From: Promicromonospora sp. Populi
GTDB taxonomy: Bacteria > Actinomycetota > Actinomycetes > Actinomycetales > Cellulomonadaceae
DNA: 64,000 nt
Direction: 5' to 3'
Assembly: GCF_041081105.1 (NCBI RefSeq)
Contig: NZ_CP163528.1
Span: 1,426,001 to 1,490,000 of the forward strand
The notes below the pieces were generated by a model. It was given only the letters and a program-made list of their open reading frames with translations. It was not told the DNA's origin and did no database searches. Both the position numbers and the translations under genes were made by a program. Positions 7,213-15,850 of the stretch are shown here, piece after piece; position 1 is the stretch's first letter, and each line of letters begins with the position of its first letter.

Positions 7213-8868
7213 CTAGCGACCCTCCTCGCTCAGGTTCCCCGCGGCGTCGAGGTGGATCTCAGCGTCCAGGCCCAGCCGCTCCAGGAACGCCCCGTCGTGA
7301 CTCACCACCAGCAACGCCCCTCGGTACGCCGACAACGCGTCCACCAGCTGGTCCGTGCTGGCGATGTCGAGGTTGTTCGTCGGCTCGTCCAGCACCAGGA
7401 GCTGCGCCGGCGGGTCAGCCAGGAGCAGGCGCGCCAGCGCCACCCGGAACCGCTCCCCGCCCGACAGCGTCGCGACCGGCCGGTCCACCGCACCACCGCG
7501 CACCAGGAACCGCGCCAGCCGGTTGCGCAGCTCCCCCGGCGGCACGTGCGGCGCCCCGTCCCGGACCGCCTCCAGCACGGACGCCGCATCGGGGAGCACG
7601 TCGACGCGCTGCGGCAGGTACCCCACCCGCTCCGTCAGCAGCTCCCCACCAGCCCCGCCGCCCGACCGTTGGTCCGACGCCGGATCACCCGACACAGACC
7701 CCGCACTCAGCAGGGCCGGGACGGCAAGCAAGCGCTCCAGGAGGGTTGTCTTGCCCACCCCGTTCGGGCCCGTCAGGGCGATCCGCTCCGGGCCCTGGAT
7801 CACGATCTCCCGCCCGTCCGCACCGCGGAGCACCGCCAGCCGCCGCCCGGCCGGCACGTCCGGGTCCGGCAGGTCCACGGAGATCCGGTCGTCGTCGCGC
7901 AGCGCACGCTCCGCCTGGTCGACCGCCGCGCGGGCCGCGTCAACCTTGCCGTCCAGCATCCCGCGCCGAGAACCCTGCGACTTCTCCGCCCGGTTGCGCC
8001 GTTTGTCGATCACCGCCGGGACGTACCTGCTGTTGGCGGCGTCCTTGCGCCCCTGACGCTCGCTGTGCGCTATCCGCTCCTCCACCTCGATCCGTTGCCG
8101 CTTCTCACGCCGCAGCGTCTGCTCGGCCGCACGCAACGCCTGCGCCGCCGCCTCCTGCTGCACCTCCAGCCACGCCCGGTACTGCGAGTACGGGCCGCCG
8201 AACGTGCTCAGCGACCCTGCACGCAGCTCCGCCGTGTCGTCCATCAGCTCCAGCAGCGTCAGATCGTGCGAGACGACGACGAGCGCTCCCCGCCAGCCCC
8301 GCACCAGCTCGTAGAGGCGCTCGCGGGCCTCGCCGTCGAGGTTGTTCGTCGGCTCGTCGAGCAGCGCCACGGCGGCAGCGCCGCTCGACTGGCGCAGCCG
8401 GACGCCGGTGATTGCGGTCAGCATGGCCTCGCCCCCGGACAGGGTGGCGACCGACCGGTCGAGGCCCGTGAGCAGCCCGGTCGCCGCGAGCAGCGCCACC
8501 GCGCGCTCCTCGACGTCCCAGTCGTCGCCGACGACGTCGAAGTGCGCGACGGAGACGTCTCCCGACTCGATGGCGCGCAGCGCACGCACGACCGGCGCTA
8601 TGCCGAGCAGGCCGGCGACCGTGGCATCGGCGTCGAGCGTGATCCGCTGCGGGAGGTAGTCGGCGGTGCCACTCACCACTATCCGGCCCGACGTCGGCGT
8701 GAGCCTGCCGGCGACCAGGCGCAGCAGGGTGGACTTGCCGGCGCCGTTGAGGCCGGTCAGGCCGGTACGGCCACGGCCGAAGGCGCCGGAGACGTGATCG
8801 AGCGCGACGGCGCCGTCAGGCCAGGCGAAAGCGACGTCGTGCAGCACGACGGAAGGATTGGACAACAT
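7213..8868 (-). CDS. ABC-F family ATP-binding protein (ribosome-associated, possible antibiotic resistance)
   Basis: This soluble protein of 551 residues has two nucleotide-binding domains and no membrane segments, the plan of ABC-F translation factors. Domain 1 has Walker A GLNGAGKST (near residue 40), the LSGGE signature and LLDEPTNNLD. A basic, Gln/Arg/Glu-rich interdomain linker follows. Domain 2 has GPNGVGKTT, LSGGE and VLDEPTNNLD. ABC-F proteins bind the ribosomal E site; some dislodge macrolide, lincosamide or streptogramin drugs. A 12-codon leader ORF upstream hints at drug-induced attenuation, which favours the resistance type. The second domain contains an unusual Gly/Ser-rich insert (near residues 386-405) encoded by a copy of the palindromic sequence at 3171. 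The drug class cannot be assigned. Confidence 0.9.
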   Translation of the reverse strand: MLSNPSVVLHDVAFAWPDGAVALDHVSGAFGRGRTGLTGLNGAGKSTLLRLVAGRLTPTSGRIVVSGTADYLPQRITLDADATVAGLLGIAPVVRALRAIESGDVSVAHFDVVGDDWDVEERAVALLAATGLLTGLDRSVATLSGGEAMLTAITGVRLRQSSGAAAVALLDEPTNNLDGEARERLYELVRGWRGALVVVSHDLTLLELMDDTAELRAGSLSTFGGPYSQYRAWLEVQQEAAAQALRAAEQTLRREKRQRIEVEERIAHSERQGRKDAANSRYVPAVIDKRRNRAEKSQGSRRGMLDGKVDAARAAVDQAERALRDDDRISVDLPDPDVPAGRRLAVLRGADGREIVIQGPERIALTGPNGVGKTTLLERLLAVPALLSAGSVSGDPASDQRSGGGAGGELLTERVGYLPQRVDVLPDAASVLEAVRDGAPHVPPGELRNRLARFLVRGGAVDRPVATLSGGERFRVALARLLLADPPAQLLVLDEPTNNLDIASTDQLVDALSAYRGALLVVSHDGAFLERLGLDAEIHLDAAGNLSEEGR

Positions 8869-8937
8869 GGAAGGACTCCCGGGTGGTGGCTGGTGCCGAC
8901 GCCGGGTACCGCAACAGGTGGTGCAGCAGGGCAGGCG

Positions 8938-8976
8938 TCAGCGCGAGGTGGTCTCGTACCGGGAGATGCCTGTCAT
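8938..8976 (-). CDS. Short leader ORF upstream of the ABC-F gene (12 codons)
   Basis: An ATG at 8976 preceded by GAAGGACTGTG (Shine-Dalgarno-like GAAGGA) opens a 12-codon frame, MTGISRYETTSR, ending 69 nt before the ABC-F start. Leader peptides of this size are known to control ABC-F and erm genes by drug-induced ribosome stalling. I see no convincing terminator/antiterminator pair by eye, so this is inference from position, size and ribosome binding site. Confidence 0.4.
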   Translation of the reverse strand: MTGISRYETTSR

Positions 8977-9067
8977 CACAGTCCTTCGAATAGCTCCCTC
9001 ACACGCGCGGCACACCCGCAGGAGCGGTCCCAGCCTGACACGGGCCCGCGCGGGGACGCAACGTGAT

Positions 9068-9640
9068 TCACGGCGCCTTCGCCGTGAGGTAGCGCTGCGC
9101 CGTGGGTCCGAGCCACACGACGATCTCGTCCCTGGTCATGTCCGCGGCGGGACCGAACTTCAGCACGTACCGCACCAGCGCCATGCCGAGCACCTGCGAG
9201 GCCACCAGCGCCGCGCGGCGCGCGGCGTCCTTCTTGGTGCTGACGAACCGCTCGGCGAGCGGCAAGATCTGGCCCTTGAACACCTCGCGCATCCGAGCGG
9301 CCCCGGCCTCGTTGGTCACGCCGACCCGCAGGAGGCTCTGCAGGACGCTGTCGTTCTCCCACAGGTCGAGGAAGTGCCCGACGAGCACGGCGCCGACCTC
9401 GTCGACCGGGATCGCGTCCAGGTCCGGGAGGACCAGCTCGACGTCGACCACCGCGGCGAACAGGCCCTCCTTGGAGCCGTAGTAGCGCATGACCATCGAC
9501 GGGTCGATCCCTGCGCCCTGCGCGATGGCGCGCACCGTCGCGCGGTCGTAGCCGTCCGCGGCGAAGCGCTCGCGGGCCGCCTCCAGGATCGCGGCGCGGG
9601 TCGCGTCGGAGCGGCGCTTCGGGCTCTCGGGGTGAGACAT
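9068..9640 (-). CDS. TetR-family transcriptional repressor
   Basis: This 190-residue regulator has the N-terminal helix-turn-helix typical of TetR (ILEAARERFAADGYDRATVRAIAQGAGIDPSMVMRYYGSKEGLF, about residues 17-60). A helical ligand-binding domain with hydrophobic segments follows, resembling the TetR_C_17-like group. It is transcribed divergently from a FAD monooxygenase gene. The 107-bp gap contains four copies of a CAAC-N4-GTTG-like site, two of them next to its own start, so it probably represses both itself and the monooxygenase until a hydrophobic ligand binds. Confidence 0.92.
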   Translation of the reverse strand: MSHPESPKRRSDATRAAILEAARERFAADGYDRATVRAIAQGAGIDPSMVMRYYGSKEGLFAAVVDVELVLPDLDAIPVDEVGAVLVGHFLDLWENDSVLQSLLRVGVTNEAGAARMREVFKGQILPLAERFVSTKKDAARRAALVASQVLGMALVRYVLKFGPAADMTRDEIVVWLGPTAQRYLTAKAP

Positions 9641-9642
9641 GC

Positions 9643-9724
9643 CAACAACTGTATGCCAACATCCGTTGACGCCCGTCCGACCGCTCGGCTACGGTGGTCA
9701 ACAAGCGTTGGCAAACAACCGTTG
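9643..9724. promoter_or_regulatory. Operator array for the divergent TetR/monooxygenase promoters
   Basis: Four related sites fit CAACAWNCGTTG: 9643-9654 (two mismatches), 9657-9668 (CAACATCCGTTG), 9699-9710 (CAACAAGCGTTG) and 9713-9724 (AAACAACCGTTG). They form two pairs. Within a pair the spacing is 14 bp, and the two inner sites lie 42 bp apart, four helical turns. One pair abuts the tetR start and the other precedes the monooxygenase. Confidence 0.7.
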
Positions 9725-9747
9725 GCCAAGGATCGAAGGAGGACATC

Positions 9748-11148
9748 ATGGACACGGATGTCGTAGTCGTCGGGGCGGGGCCCACCGGTCTCCTGCTCGC
9801 CGGGGACCTGGCCGTGGCGGGCGCACGGGTCACCGTCCTGGAGAAGCGCCCGGCCGTTCTGAGCAACCTGACCCGCGCGTTCGCCGTGCACGCGCGCAGC
9901 CTGGAGGTGCTCGACGCACGGGGACTCGCGGACGAGCTGGTCGCCAAGGGGCAGCAGGTCCCGAGCCTCCGGCTCTTCCAGCGCGTCACCGTCAGCCTGG
10001 CGATCCTGCCGTCCCGGTTCCAGTACGTGCTCGTCGCGCCCCAGTACGAGGTGGAGCGGCTGCTGCGCCGCCGCGCCGAGGACGCGGGCGCCGTCTTCCG
10101 GCACGACACCGAGGTCACGGGCCTGACCCAGGACGACCAGAGCGTCACGGCCACCCTCGCCGGCGGATCGTCCCTGCAGGCCCGGTACCTGGTCGGCACC
10201 GACGGCGCGCGCTCCACGGTGCGGCAGGCGGCCGGTATCCCGTTCCCCGGCCACGCCGTCATCCGCTCGATGATCCTGGCCGACGTCCGGCTCGCCGAGC
10301 AGCCCGCCGACGTCCTCACCGTCGCGGCCGGGAACAACTCGATCGGCTTCCTCGCCCCGTTCGGGGACGGCTGGTACCGATTCATCGGCTGGGACAGCGA
10401 ACGCAACGTGAGCGAGGACGAGCCGGTCGAGCTCGACGAGGTGCGCGGCATCGCCCGGGCCGCCCTCGGGACGGACTTCGGCATGCACGAGCCGCGCTTT
10501 CTGTCCCGCTTCCACGCCGACGAGCGCCAGGCCCCCACCTACCGGGCGGGCCGCGTCCTCCTCGCCGGCGACGCCGCGCACGTGCACAGCCCCGCGGGCG
10601 GGCTCGGCATGAACACGGGCATGCAGGACGCCGCGAACCTCGGCTGGAAGCTCGCTGCCGCGCTACGGCTGCCCGACGCCGAGGCGGCCGACGTCCTCGA
10701 CAGCTACGAGGCCGAGCGGCACCCCGTGGGCCGCCAGGTGCTGCGCGCCAGCGGGGGCATCCTGCGCGCGGCCACCAGCAGTGGGCCGCTCGCGGCGGTC
10801 CTCGGCAACCTGGCCCTCGGGATCCTCTCGCGGGCCACGCCGATCCGGCGTCGGGCGGCGCTCACCATCTCCGCGCTGGGGCTCGCGTACCCACGCCCCC
10901 GCGGGGCGCACCCGCTGGTCGGGACGCGCGTGCCCGACCTGCCGCTGGAGGGCGGGTCACGCCTGGCCGAGGCGCTCCGGGCCGGCCGGTTCGTCCTGGT
11001 CGCTCCCGCGGGTGCATCTTCGCCGGACCTGCCCGGCGCGCTCGGCGAGGCAGACCCCGCCGAGCGCGTCCGGACCCGCAGGGCCGACGGCGGCACCACC
11101 GCGCTCCTGGTCCGCCCCGACGGCTACGTGGCCGACGCCGGGGCGTGA
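9748..11148 (+). CDS. FAD-dependent aromatic-ring hydroxylase-like monooxygenase
   Basis: This 466-residue class A flavoprotein monooxygenase has the Rossmann VVVVGAGPTGLLLAG fingerprint at the N-terminus with EKRP at the end of beta-2. It also has the DG motif YLVGTDGARSTVR near residue 150 and the FAD-ribityl GD motif VLLAGDAAHVHSPAGGLGMN near residue 270. It resembles PgaE/RdmE/TetX-type hydroxylases acting on polycyclic aromatics or antibiotics with NAD(P)H and O2. The C-terminal part is short compared with members carrying a full thioredoxin-like domain. The ATG at 9748 follows a strong GAAGGAGGA Shine-Dalgarno. Control by the adjacent TetR repressor is likely, so it may inactivate or detoxify the ligand that TetR senses. 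Confidence 0.9.
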   Translation: MDTDVVVVGAGPTGLLLAGDLAVAGARVTVLEKRPAVLSNLTRAFAVHARSLEVLDARGLADELVAKGQQVPSLRLFQRVTVSLAILPSRFQYVLVAPQYEVERLLRRRAEDAGAVFRHDTEVTGLTQDDQSVTATLAGGSSLQARYLVGTDGARSTVRQAAGIPFPGHAVIRSMILADVRLAEQPADVLTVAAGNNSIGFLAPFGDGWYRFIGWDSERNVSEDEPVELDEVRGIARAALGTDFGMHEPRFLSRFHADERQAPTYRAGRVLLAGDAAHVHSPAGGLGMNTGMQDAANLGWKLAAALRLPDAEAADVLDSYEAERHPVGRQVLRASGGILRAATSSGPLAAVLGNLALGILSRATPIRRRAALTISALGLAYPRPRGAHPLVGTRVPDLPLEGGSRLAEALRAGRFVLVAPAGASSPDLPGALGEADPAERVRTRRADGGTTALLVRPDGYVADAGA

Positions 11149-11173
11149 CGCCCGAGCGCCGTCGTCGGACAAA

Positions 11174-11848
11174 TCAGTAGGTCTGGGTGACGGCCAGCCC
11201 GGCCCCGAGGAAGGCCACGAGCGCGAAGAGCAGCCACGCGAGGAGGAACCCGCCGATCAGGCCCACGTTGATCCAGCCGAGGATCAGCCCAGCCGTCGAC
11301 AGACCGGGATTGTTCGCCTGCCCCTCGCGGACCGCGCGCTTGGCGGCGTGCCCCATGATGATCGCGACCACACCCAGGATGACCGGGCAGAGGATCCAGC
11401 TCAGGATGCCCGTGACCAGGGACCAGACGCCGAGGTCGTTCTTCGGCGGCACCGGCGGGTAGGCGTACTGGGGCGGAGGCCCGCCGTACGAGGCCTGCGG
11501 TCCCGACCCGTACGGCTGCAGCTGTCCGGACGAGTACGGCTGGAGCTGTCCCGACGAGTACTGCCCCGACGGGTACTGGGGCTGTCCGCCGAACTGCTGC
11601 GGGGGCTGCGCATATGGCTGCTGCGGGGGCTGCGCATACGGCTGCTGCGGAGCCTGCCCGTACGGCTGCTGCTGCGGAAGCTGCGCGTATGGCTCCTGCG
11701 GCTGGAGATCAGGCTGATCCTGGGGCGGGGCATCCGGCTGGTCCTGCGGTACGTCTGGCTGGTTCTGCGGTACGTCCGGCTGGTCCTGCGGTACGTCCGG
11801 CTGGTTCTGTGGGTGGTGTGGGGGCTGCCACCCGTCGGGCTGGGTCAT
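11174..11848 (-). CDS. DUF4190 membrane protein with repeat-rich N-terminus (paralogue 1)
   Basis: This 224-residue protein has a cytosolic, Pro/Gln/Asp-rich N-terminal half built of short repeats, then a DUF4190 domain with two membrane segments (LGVWSLVTGILSWILCPVILGVVAIIMGH and GLILGWINVGLIGGFLLAWLLFALVAFLG) around a conserved GHxAKR-x-REG-x-N motif. The function of the family is unknown. The ATG at 11848 is preferred over 11863 because GGAAGG lies correctly before it and the same GGCAGC leader context recurs in the next paralogue. It is the first of three tandem paralogues in the same orientation, each with its own upstream gap of about 130-150 bp. Confidence 0.85.
   Translation of the reverse strand: MTQPDGWQPPHHPQNQPDVPQDQPDVPQNQPDVPQDQPDAPPQDQPDLQPQEPYAQLPQQQPYGQAPQQPYAQPPQQPYAQPPQQFGGQPQYPSGQYSSGQLQPYSSGQLQPYGSGPQASYGGPPPQYAYPPVPPKNDLGVWSLVTGILSWILCPVILGVVAIIMGHAAKRAVREGQANNPGLSTAGLILGWINVGLIGGFLLAWLLFALVAFLGAGLAVTQTY
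11732..11809 (-). repeat. Tandem 21-nt coding repeat (QPDVPQ[D/N])
   Basis: Residues 14-39 of DUF4190 paralogue 1 consist of nearly four 7-residue units QPDVPQ followed by D or N. Further 8-residue repeats (PQQPYAQP and YSSGQLQP types) lie at about 11500-11660. They are low-complexity and likely length-variable. Confidence 0.8.
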
Positions 11849-12004
11849 CGTGCTGCCTTCCATCTGATCTCACGCACGGGCTCTCGCGCACGGCCTCTCG
11901 CGCCGGGTGACGCGGGGCATCAACCTACGGGTCGGCCCGCCGCGCACCGAGTGAGATGAGGTATCTCGCTCGGGCGCGACGGGCCGGCCGACTGCGTTAC
12001 GGGC

Positions 12005-12598
12005 TCAGTAGTCCCCGAGCTCGTCGAGCTGCTCCTGGAGCTCAGGGTCCAGGGTCTGACCGCTGTCGTCGAGCTCCTGCTCCATCTGCTGCTGGAACTC
12101 CTCCTGGAACGCCGGGTCGTTGACCGTCGTGGCCGCAAAGATCGTGCCGGCGATGAGGAAGCCGACCACGACCGTCGTCCACGCGATGCCGACCCAGCCG
12201 GTGATGATGCCCACAAGGCCCATGGCGCCGTTGTCGGCCTCGCCCTCCTGCTGGGCCTTGCGGCTCTTGTGACCCGTGATGATCGCGGCGATACCGGTGA
12301 GCAGGCCGCAACCCAGCACGGCCAGGATGCCGAGCACGAGAGACCACACGCCGAGGCTGTTCTTCGGCAGCGGCGCCGCGCCGTAGGCGTAGGGCTGACC
12401 GCCCTGCGCGTAGACCGGACCCTGCTGCGCCTGCTCGTACGGCGCCTGCTGCTGGTACGGCGCCTGCTGGTACGGCGTCGGCTCGCCGGGTACCGAGCCC
12501 GGCTGCGGGGCGGGCTGGCCCTGCTCCGGTACCGGCTGACCCTGTTCGGGCTGCTGCGGCGGGTCGTACGGCGACTGGCCGCCGTCAGGCTGGGTCAT
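12005..12598 (-). CDS. DUF4190 membrane protein (paralogue 2)
   Basis: This 197-residue paralogue has an N-terminal Pro/Gln/Tyr-rich region (YQQAPYQQQAPYEQ), the signature NSLGVWSLVLGILAVLGCGLLTGIAAIITGH, then GHKSRKAQQEGEADNGAMG and a second membrane segment (IITGWVGIAWTTVVVGFLIAGTIFA). Unlike paralogues 1 and 3 it ends in an acidic, Gln-rich tail of about 45 residues (EEFQQQMEQELDD) that may bind a partner. The start has an AAAGG Shine-Dalgarno and the same GGCAGCACG-ATG context as paralogue 1. Confidence 0.85.
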   Translation of the reverse strand: MTQPDGGQSPYDPPQQPEQGQPVPEQGQPAPQPGSVPGEPTPYQQAPYQQQAPYEQAQQGPVYAQGGQPYAYGAAPLPKNSLGVWSLVLGILAVLGCGLLTGIAAIITGHKSRKAQQEGEADNGAMGLVGIITGWVGIAWTTVVVGFLIAGTIFAATTVNDPAFQEEFQQQMEQELDDSGQTLDPELQEQLDELGDY

Positions 12599-12728
12599 CG
12601 TGCTGCCTTTCTGCTAACGATCTGCCGGGGCTGACCCGGCACGGAGGAGCCAAACCTACAGGGCGGACGTCCCGCGCGGCACAAAACTAAGGTGGGGAGA
12701 CCTCCCCACGTCCGCGCAGGTGAGAGAG

Positions 12729-13289
12729 TCAGTAGATCCCGTCGTTGTTCATCTCGTAGACGGTGCCGACACCCCCGGCGAACAGCCCGACCGCGATCGC
12801 GATGAAGAAGAACACGATGCCCAGCACAGACAGGCCCACGTTGACCCAGCCGAGGACCAGGCCGGCGGTGGCCATCCCGCGGTTGTTCGCCAGGCCCTCG
12901 TCAGCGGCCCTGCGGCCCATGGTGCCCGTGATGATCGCGGCGATACCGAGCAGGAGCGGGCACAGGATGTAGCTGAGGATGCCCGTGACCAGCGACCAGA
13001 CGGCCAGGTCGTTCTTGGGCGGCGTCTCCGCGTATCCGTACTGGGGGGCGGCTACCGGCGCCCCGGGCTGCGCGTAGACCGGGGCCTGCGGCTCGGAGTA
13101 TGACGCGGCCGGCTCCTGCGGCGCGTAGGGCGTCGGCTCGGGCTGGCTCTCCGGCGGCTGCTCCGCACTGAGCGGCGACTCCGGCAAGGGCTGTGTGGGT
13201 GACGACTCGGGGACCGACCCGGGCAACGGCTGCGTGGGCGGAGTCTCCGGCTGGGGATCGCGCGGTGTGCCGCCGTCGTTCTCGGTCAT
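12729..13289 (-). CDS. DUF4190 membrane protein (paralogue 3)
   Basis: This 186-residue protein has an N-terminal Pro/Glu/Thr-rich region with TQPLPGS-type repeats. It then has the DUF4190 core: NDLAVWSLVTGILSYILCPLLLGIAAIITG, a GRRAADEGLANNRGMA loop, and a second hydrophobic span ending with GGVGTVYEMNNDG. It is closest to paralogue 1 in the core (ILS-x-ILCP). The start at 13289 is chosen because GGAAGGCAGCCTC precedes it, mirroring the other two copies. Function unknown; membrane location is inferred from the two hydrophobic segments. Confidence 0.85.
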   Translation of the reverse strand: MTENDGGTPRDPQPETPPTQPLPGSVPESSPTQPLPESPLSAEQPPESQPEPTPYAPQEPAASYSEPQAPVYAQPGAPVAAPQYGYAETPPKNDLAVWSLVTGILSYILCPLLLGIAAIITGTMGRRAADEGLANNRGMATAGLVLGWVNVGLSVLGIVFFFIAIAVGLFAGGVGTVYEMNNDGIY

Positions 13290-13384
13290 GAGGCTGCCTT
13301 CCAGATCAGAGAGCTGGGGCCGCCGGGACCGGCGCCCCTCCTCCACTTAACCAGGGTTGGCGCAGGCCCGCCCGGGAAACGCGC

Positions 13385-13419
13385 GGGTCACCCGCCGGAT
13401 CGTGTCCGACGGGTGACCC
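13385..13419 (-). terminator. Terminator after aspS
   Basis: A 10-bp perfect stem (GGGTCACCCG, 13385-13394 with 13410-13419), with partial further pairing inside, sits about 40 bp beyond the aspS stop and separates aspS from the DUF4190 genes. Confidence 0.75.
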
Positions 13420-13460
13420 ACTTGCTCACGTTCGACCTGCTCGGCGGCCGCCCGGCCTGG

Positions 13461-15251
13461 TCAGGCGACAGGAGCCGCCACGGGGGCTGCGGCCTCCGGC
13501 GTGAAGTCCACACCGGCCTCCTTGCGCTGCTCCGGCGTGATCGGTGCCGGAGCCGCCGTCAGCGGGTCGAACCCGCCGCCCGACTTCGGGAACGCGATGA
13601 CGTCGCGGATCGACGGCGACTTCGTCAGCAGCGCGACGATCCGGTCCCAGCCGAACGCGATGCCGCCGTGGGGCGGGGCGCCGAACGCGAAGGCGTCGAG
13701 CAGGAAGCCGAACTTCTCCTGCGCCTCCTCCTGGCCGATCCCCATCACGTCGAACACGCGCTCCTGCACGTCGCGGCGGTGGATACGGATCGAGCCGCCG
13801 CCGATCTCGTTGCCGTTGCAGACGATGTCGTACGCGTAGGCCAGCGCCTCGCCCGGGTCCTTCTCGAACGAGTCGATCCACTCCGGGGTCGGCGACGTGA
13901 AGGCGTGGTGCACGGCGGTCCAGGCGGACGAGCCGAGGTCGACGTCGTCGTCCTCGCCGGCCGGCTTGAACAGGGGCGCGTCCACCACCCACACGAACGA
14001 CCAGGCATCCTCGTCGATCGCGCCGGTCTTGTGCGCGATCTCGAGCCGGGCGGCGCCGAGCAGGGCGCGCGCCTCCGACGTCTTGCCCGCGGCGAAGAAC
14101 ACGGCGTCGCCCGGCTTCGCGCCCGTGGCGGCCGCGAGCCCGGCGCGCTCGTCGTCGGACAGGTTCTTGCCGACGGGACCGCCGAGCTCGCCCTCCTCGG
14201 AGAACGTCACGTACGCCAGGCCGCGCGCGCCGCGCTGCTTGGCCCACTCCTGCCAGGCGTCGAACTGCCGGCGCGGCTGCGATGCCCCGCCCGTCATGAC
14301 GACCGCGCCCACGTACTCCGCCTGGAACACCCGGAACGGCGTGGCCTTGAAGTAGTCGGTGAGCTCGACGATCGGGTTGTCGAACCGCAGGTCCGGCTTG
14401 TCCGTGCCGTACAGGCGCATGGCCTCGTGGAACGTGATGCGCGGGATCGGTGCCGTGATCTTGTGACCGATCAGGTCCCACAGCGCGGTGAGGATCTTCT
14501 CGGCCAGCGCGATCACGTCGTCCTGCTCGACGAAGCTCATCTCGACGTCGAGCTGCGTGAACTCCGGCTGGCGGTCGGCGCGGAAGTCCTCGTCGCGGTA
14601 GCAGCGGGCGATCTGGTAGTACCGCTCCATGCCGCCGACCATGAGCAGCTGCTTGAACAGCTGGGGCGACTGCGGCAGGGCGTACCAGGAGCCGGGCGCC
14701 AGGCGGGCCGGGACCAGGAAGTCGCGCGCGCCCTCCGGGGTGGAGCGCGTCAGGGTCGGCGTCTCGATCTCGACGAAGTCCTGCTCGTCCAGCACGCGGC
14801 GCGCGGCCTGGCTCACCTTGGAGCGCAGCCGGAGCGCGGCGGCCGGGGCCGGGCGGCGCAGGTCGAGGTAGCGGTGCTTGAGGCGCGCCTCCTCGCCGAT
14901 CACCTCGGTGTCCGCGAGCGCGGTGGACACCTGGAACGGCAGCGGGGCCGACTCGTTGAGCGTGACGACCTCGGTCGCGACGATCTCGATCTCGCCGGTG
15001 GCGAGGTTCGGGTTGGCGTTGCCCTCGGGGCGGCGGCCGACCTCGCCGGTGACCTGCAGCACGAACTCGGCGCGCAGCGGGTGCGCGATCTCCTCGTCGC
15101 GGATGACTACCTGGGCGATGCCCGAGGCGTCACGCAGGTCGATGAATGCCACTCCCCCGTGATCACGGCGGCGATCGACCCAGCCCGTGAGGGTGACGGT
15201 CTGGCCGATGTGCTCGGCCCGTAGTGAGCCGGCCGTGTGGGTGCGGAGCAC
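13461..15251 (-). CDS. aspS: Aspartyl-tRNA synthetase
   Basis: This 596-residue class II synthetase charges tRNA-Asp with aspartate. The parts are an N-terminal OB-fold anticodon domain ([22 protein letters not shown]), the class II catalytic core with motif 2 ([20 protein letters not shown]), a bacterial-type GAD insertion (about residues 290-420), and motif 3 ([13 protein letters not shown]) near the end. The C-terminus is Ala/Val-rich. Bacterial AspRS is normally about 590 residues. In many actinobacteria this enzyme also charges tRNA-Asn for GatCAB transamidation, which cannot be judged here. It is monocistronic, with a terminator downstream. Confidence 0.97.
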   Translation of the reverse strand: MLRTHTAGSLRAEHIGQTVTLTGWVDRRRDHGGVAFIDLRDASGIAQVVIRDEEIAHPLRAEFVLQVTGEVGRRPEGNANPNLATGEIEIVATEVVTLNESAPLPFQVSTALADTEVIGEEARLKHRYLDLRRPAPAAALRLRSKVSQAARRVLDEQDFVEIETPTLTRSTPEGARDFLVPARLAPGSWYALPQSPQLFKQLLMVGGMERYYQIARCYRDEDFRADRQPEFTQLDVEMSFVEQDDVIALAEKILTALWDLIGHKITAPIPRITFHEAMRLYGTDKPDLRFDNPIVELTDYFKATPFRVFQAEYVGAVVMTGGASQPRRQFDAWQEWAKQRGARGLAYVTFSEEGELGGPVGKNLSDDERAGLAAATGAKPGDAVFFAAGKTSEARALLGAARLEIAHKTGAIDEDAWSFVWVVDAPLFKPAGEDDDVDLGSSAWTAVHHAFTSPTPEWIDSFEKDPGEALAYAYDIVCNGNEIGGGSIRIHRRDVQERVFDVMGIGQEEAQEKFGFLLDAFAFGAPPHGGIAFGWDRIVALLTKSPSIRDVIAFPKSGGGFDPLTAAPAPITPEQRKEAGVDFTPEAAAPVAAPVA

Positions 15252-15359
15252 TGAGAGGTCCTTTCAGCGTGGGGTGAGGGTCGACGAGAATTCTAGTCAC
15301 CGTCACGGCTGCTTGGCGCCGCCGGACGAGTGTGGGTGGCCCGGCGTAGCCTGGCGCCC

Positions 15360-15830
15360 ATGCCTAGGACGATCGCTACCAACACCACTGTGACCCGGGA
15401 CGAGCTGCTGGAGTTCCTCCGCTCGCGTCGCAACGGGATCCTTGTCACCAGCCGGGCCGACGGCGCCCCGCAGCTGAGCCCCGTCACGTACGGCGTGGAC
15501 CCGGCCGGGCGCGTCGTGATCTCGACCTACCCGGAGCGCGCCAAGGTACGGAACCTGAAGGCGCGGCCGGCGGCGTCGTTCATGGCGCTCGGCGAGGACT
15601 TCGGCGCGGCCTGGGTCCAGGTGGACGGCACCGCCGAGGTGCTGGACGTCCCCGAGTCCGTCGAGCCGCTCGTGGACTACTTCCGCGCGGCCGCGGGCAA
15701 GGAGCACCCCGACTGGGCCGAGTACCGCGCGGCCATGGTCGAGCAGGGCAAGTCGATAGTGCGCATCACGATCGAGCGCTGGAGCCCGGTGGCGACGGGC
15801 GGGTTCCCGGCGCGTCTCGCCGAGGGGTGA
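15360..15830 (+). CDS. PPOX-class F420-dependent/FMN-binding oxidoreductase
   Basis: This 156-residue split-barrel protein resembles the pyridoxamine-5'-phosphate-oxidase-like family: RNGILVTSRADGAPQLSPVTYGVD at the N-terminus and RVVISTYPERAKVRNLKARP forming the flavin/F420-binding strands. Actinobacterial members often use F420 to reduce unsaturated or quinone-like substrates; the substrate is unknown here. It is divergent from aspS. The ATG at 15360 lacks an obvious Shine-Dalgarno and may be translated leaderless. A GTG 30 nt upstream is the alternative. Confidence 0.82.
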   Translation: MPRTIATNTTVTRDELLEFLRSRRNGILVTSRADGAPQLSPVTYGVDPAGRVVISTYPERAKVRNLKARPAASFMALGEDFGAAWVQVDGTAEVLDVPESVEPLVDYFRAAAGKEHPDWAEYRAAMVEQGKSIVRITIERWSPVATGGFPARLAEG

Positions 15831-15850
15831 CACCCGTCGCCACCGGCGAC

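Noticed and set aside
9694..9747. Upstream start for the FAD monooxygenase
   Set aside because: It would place the coding region across the TetR operator sites; the strong Shine-Dalgarno supports 9748.
11500..11810. CRISPR array
   Set aside because: The repeats are short, in-frame coding repeats without spacers.
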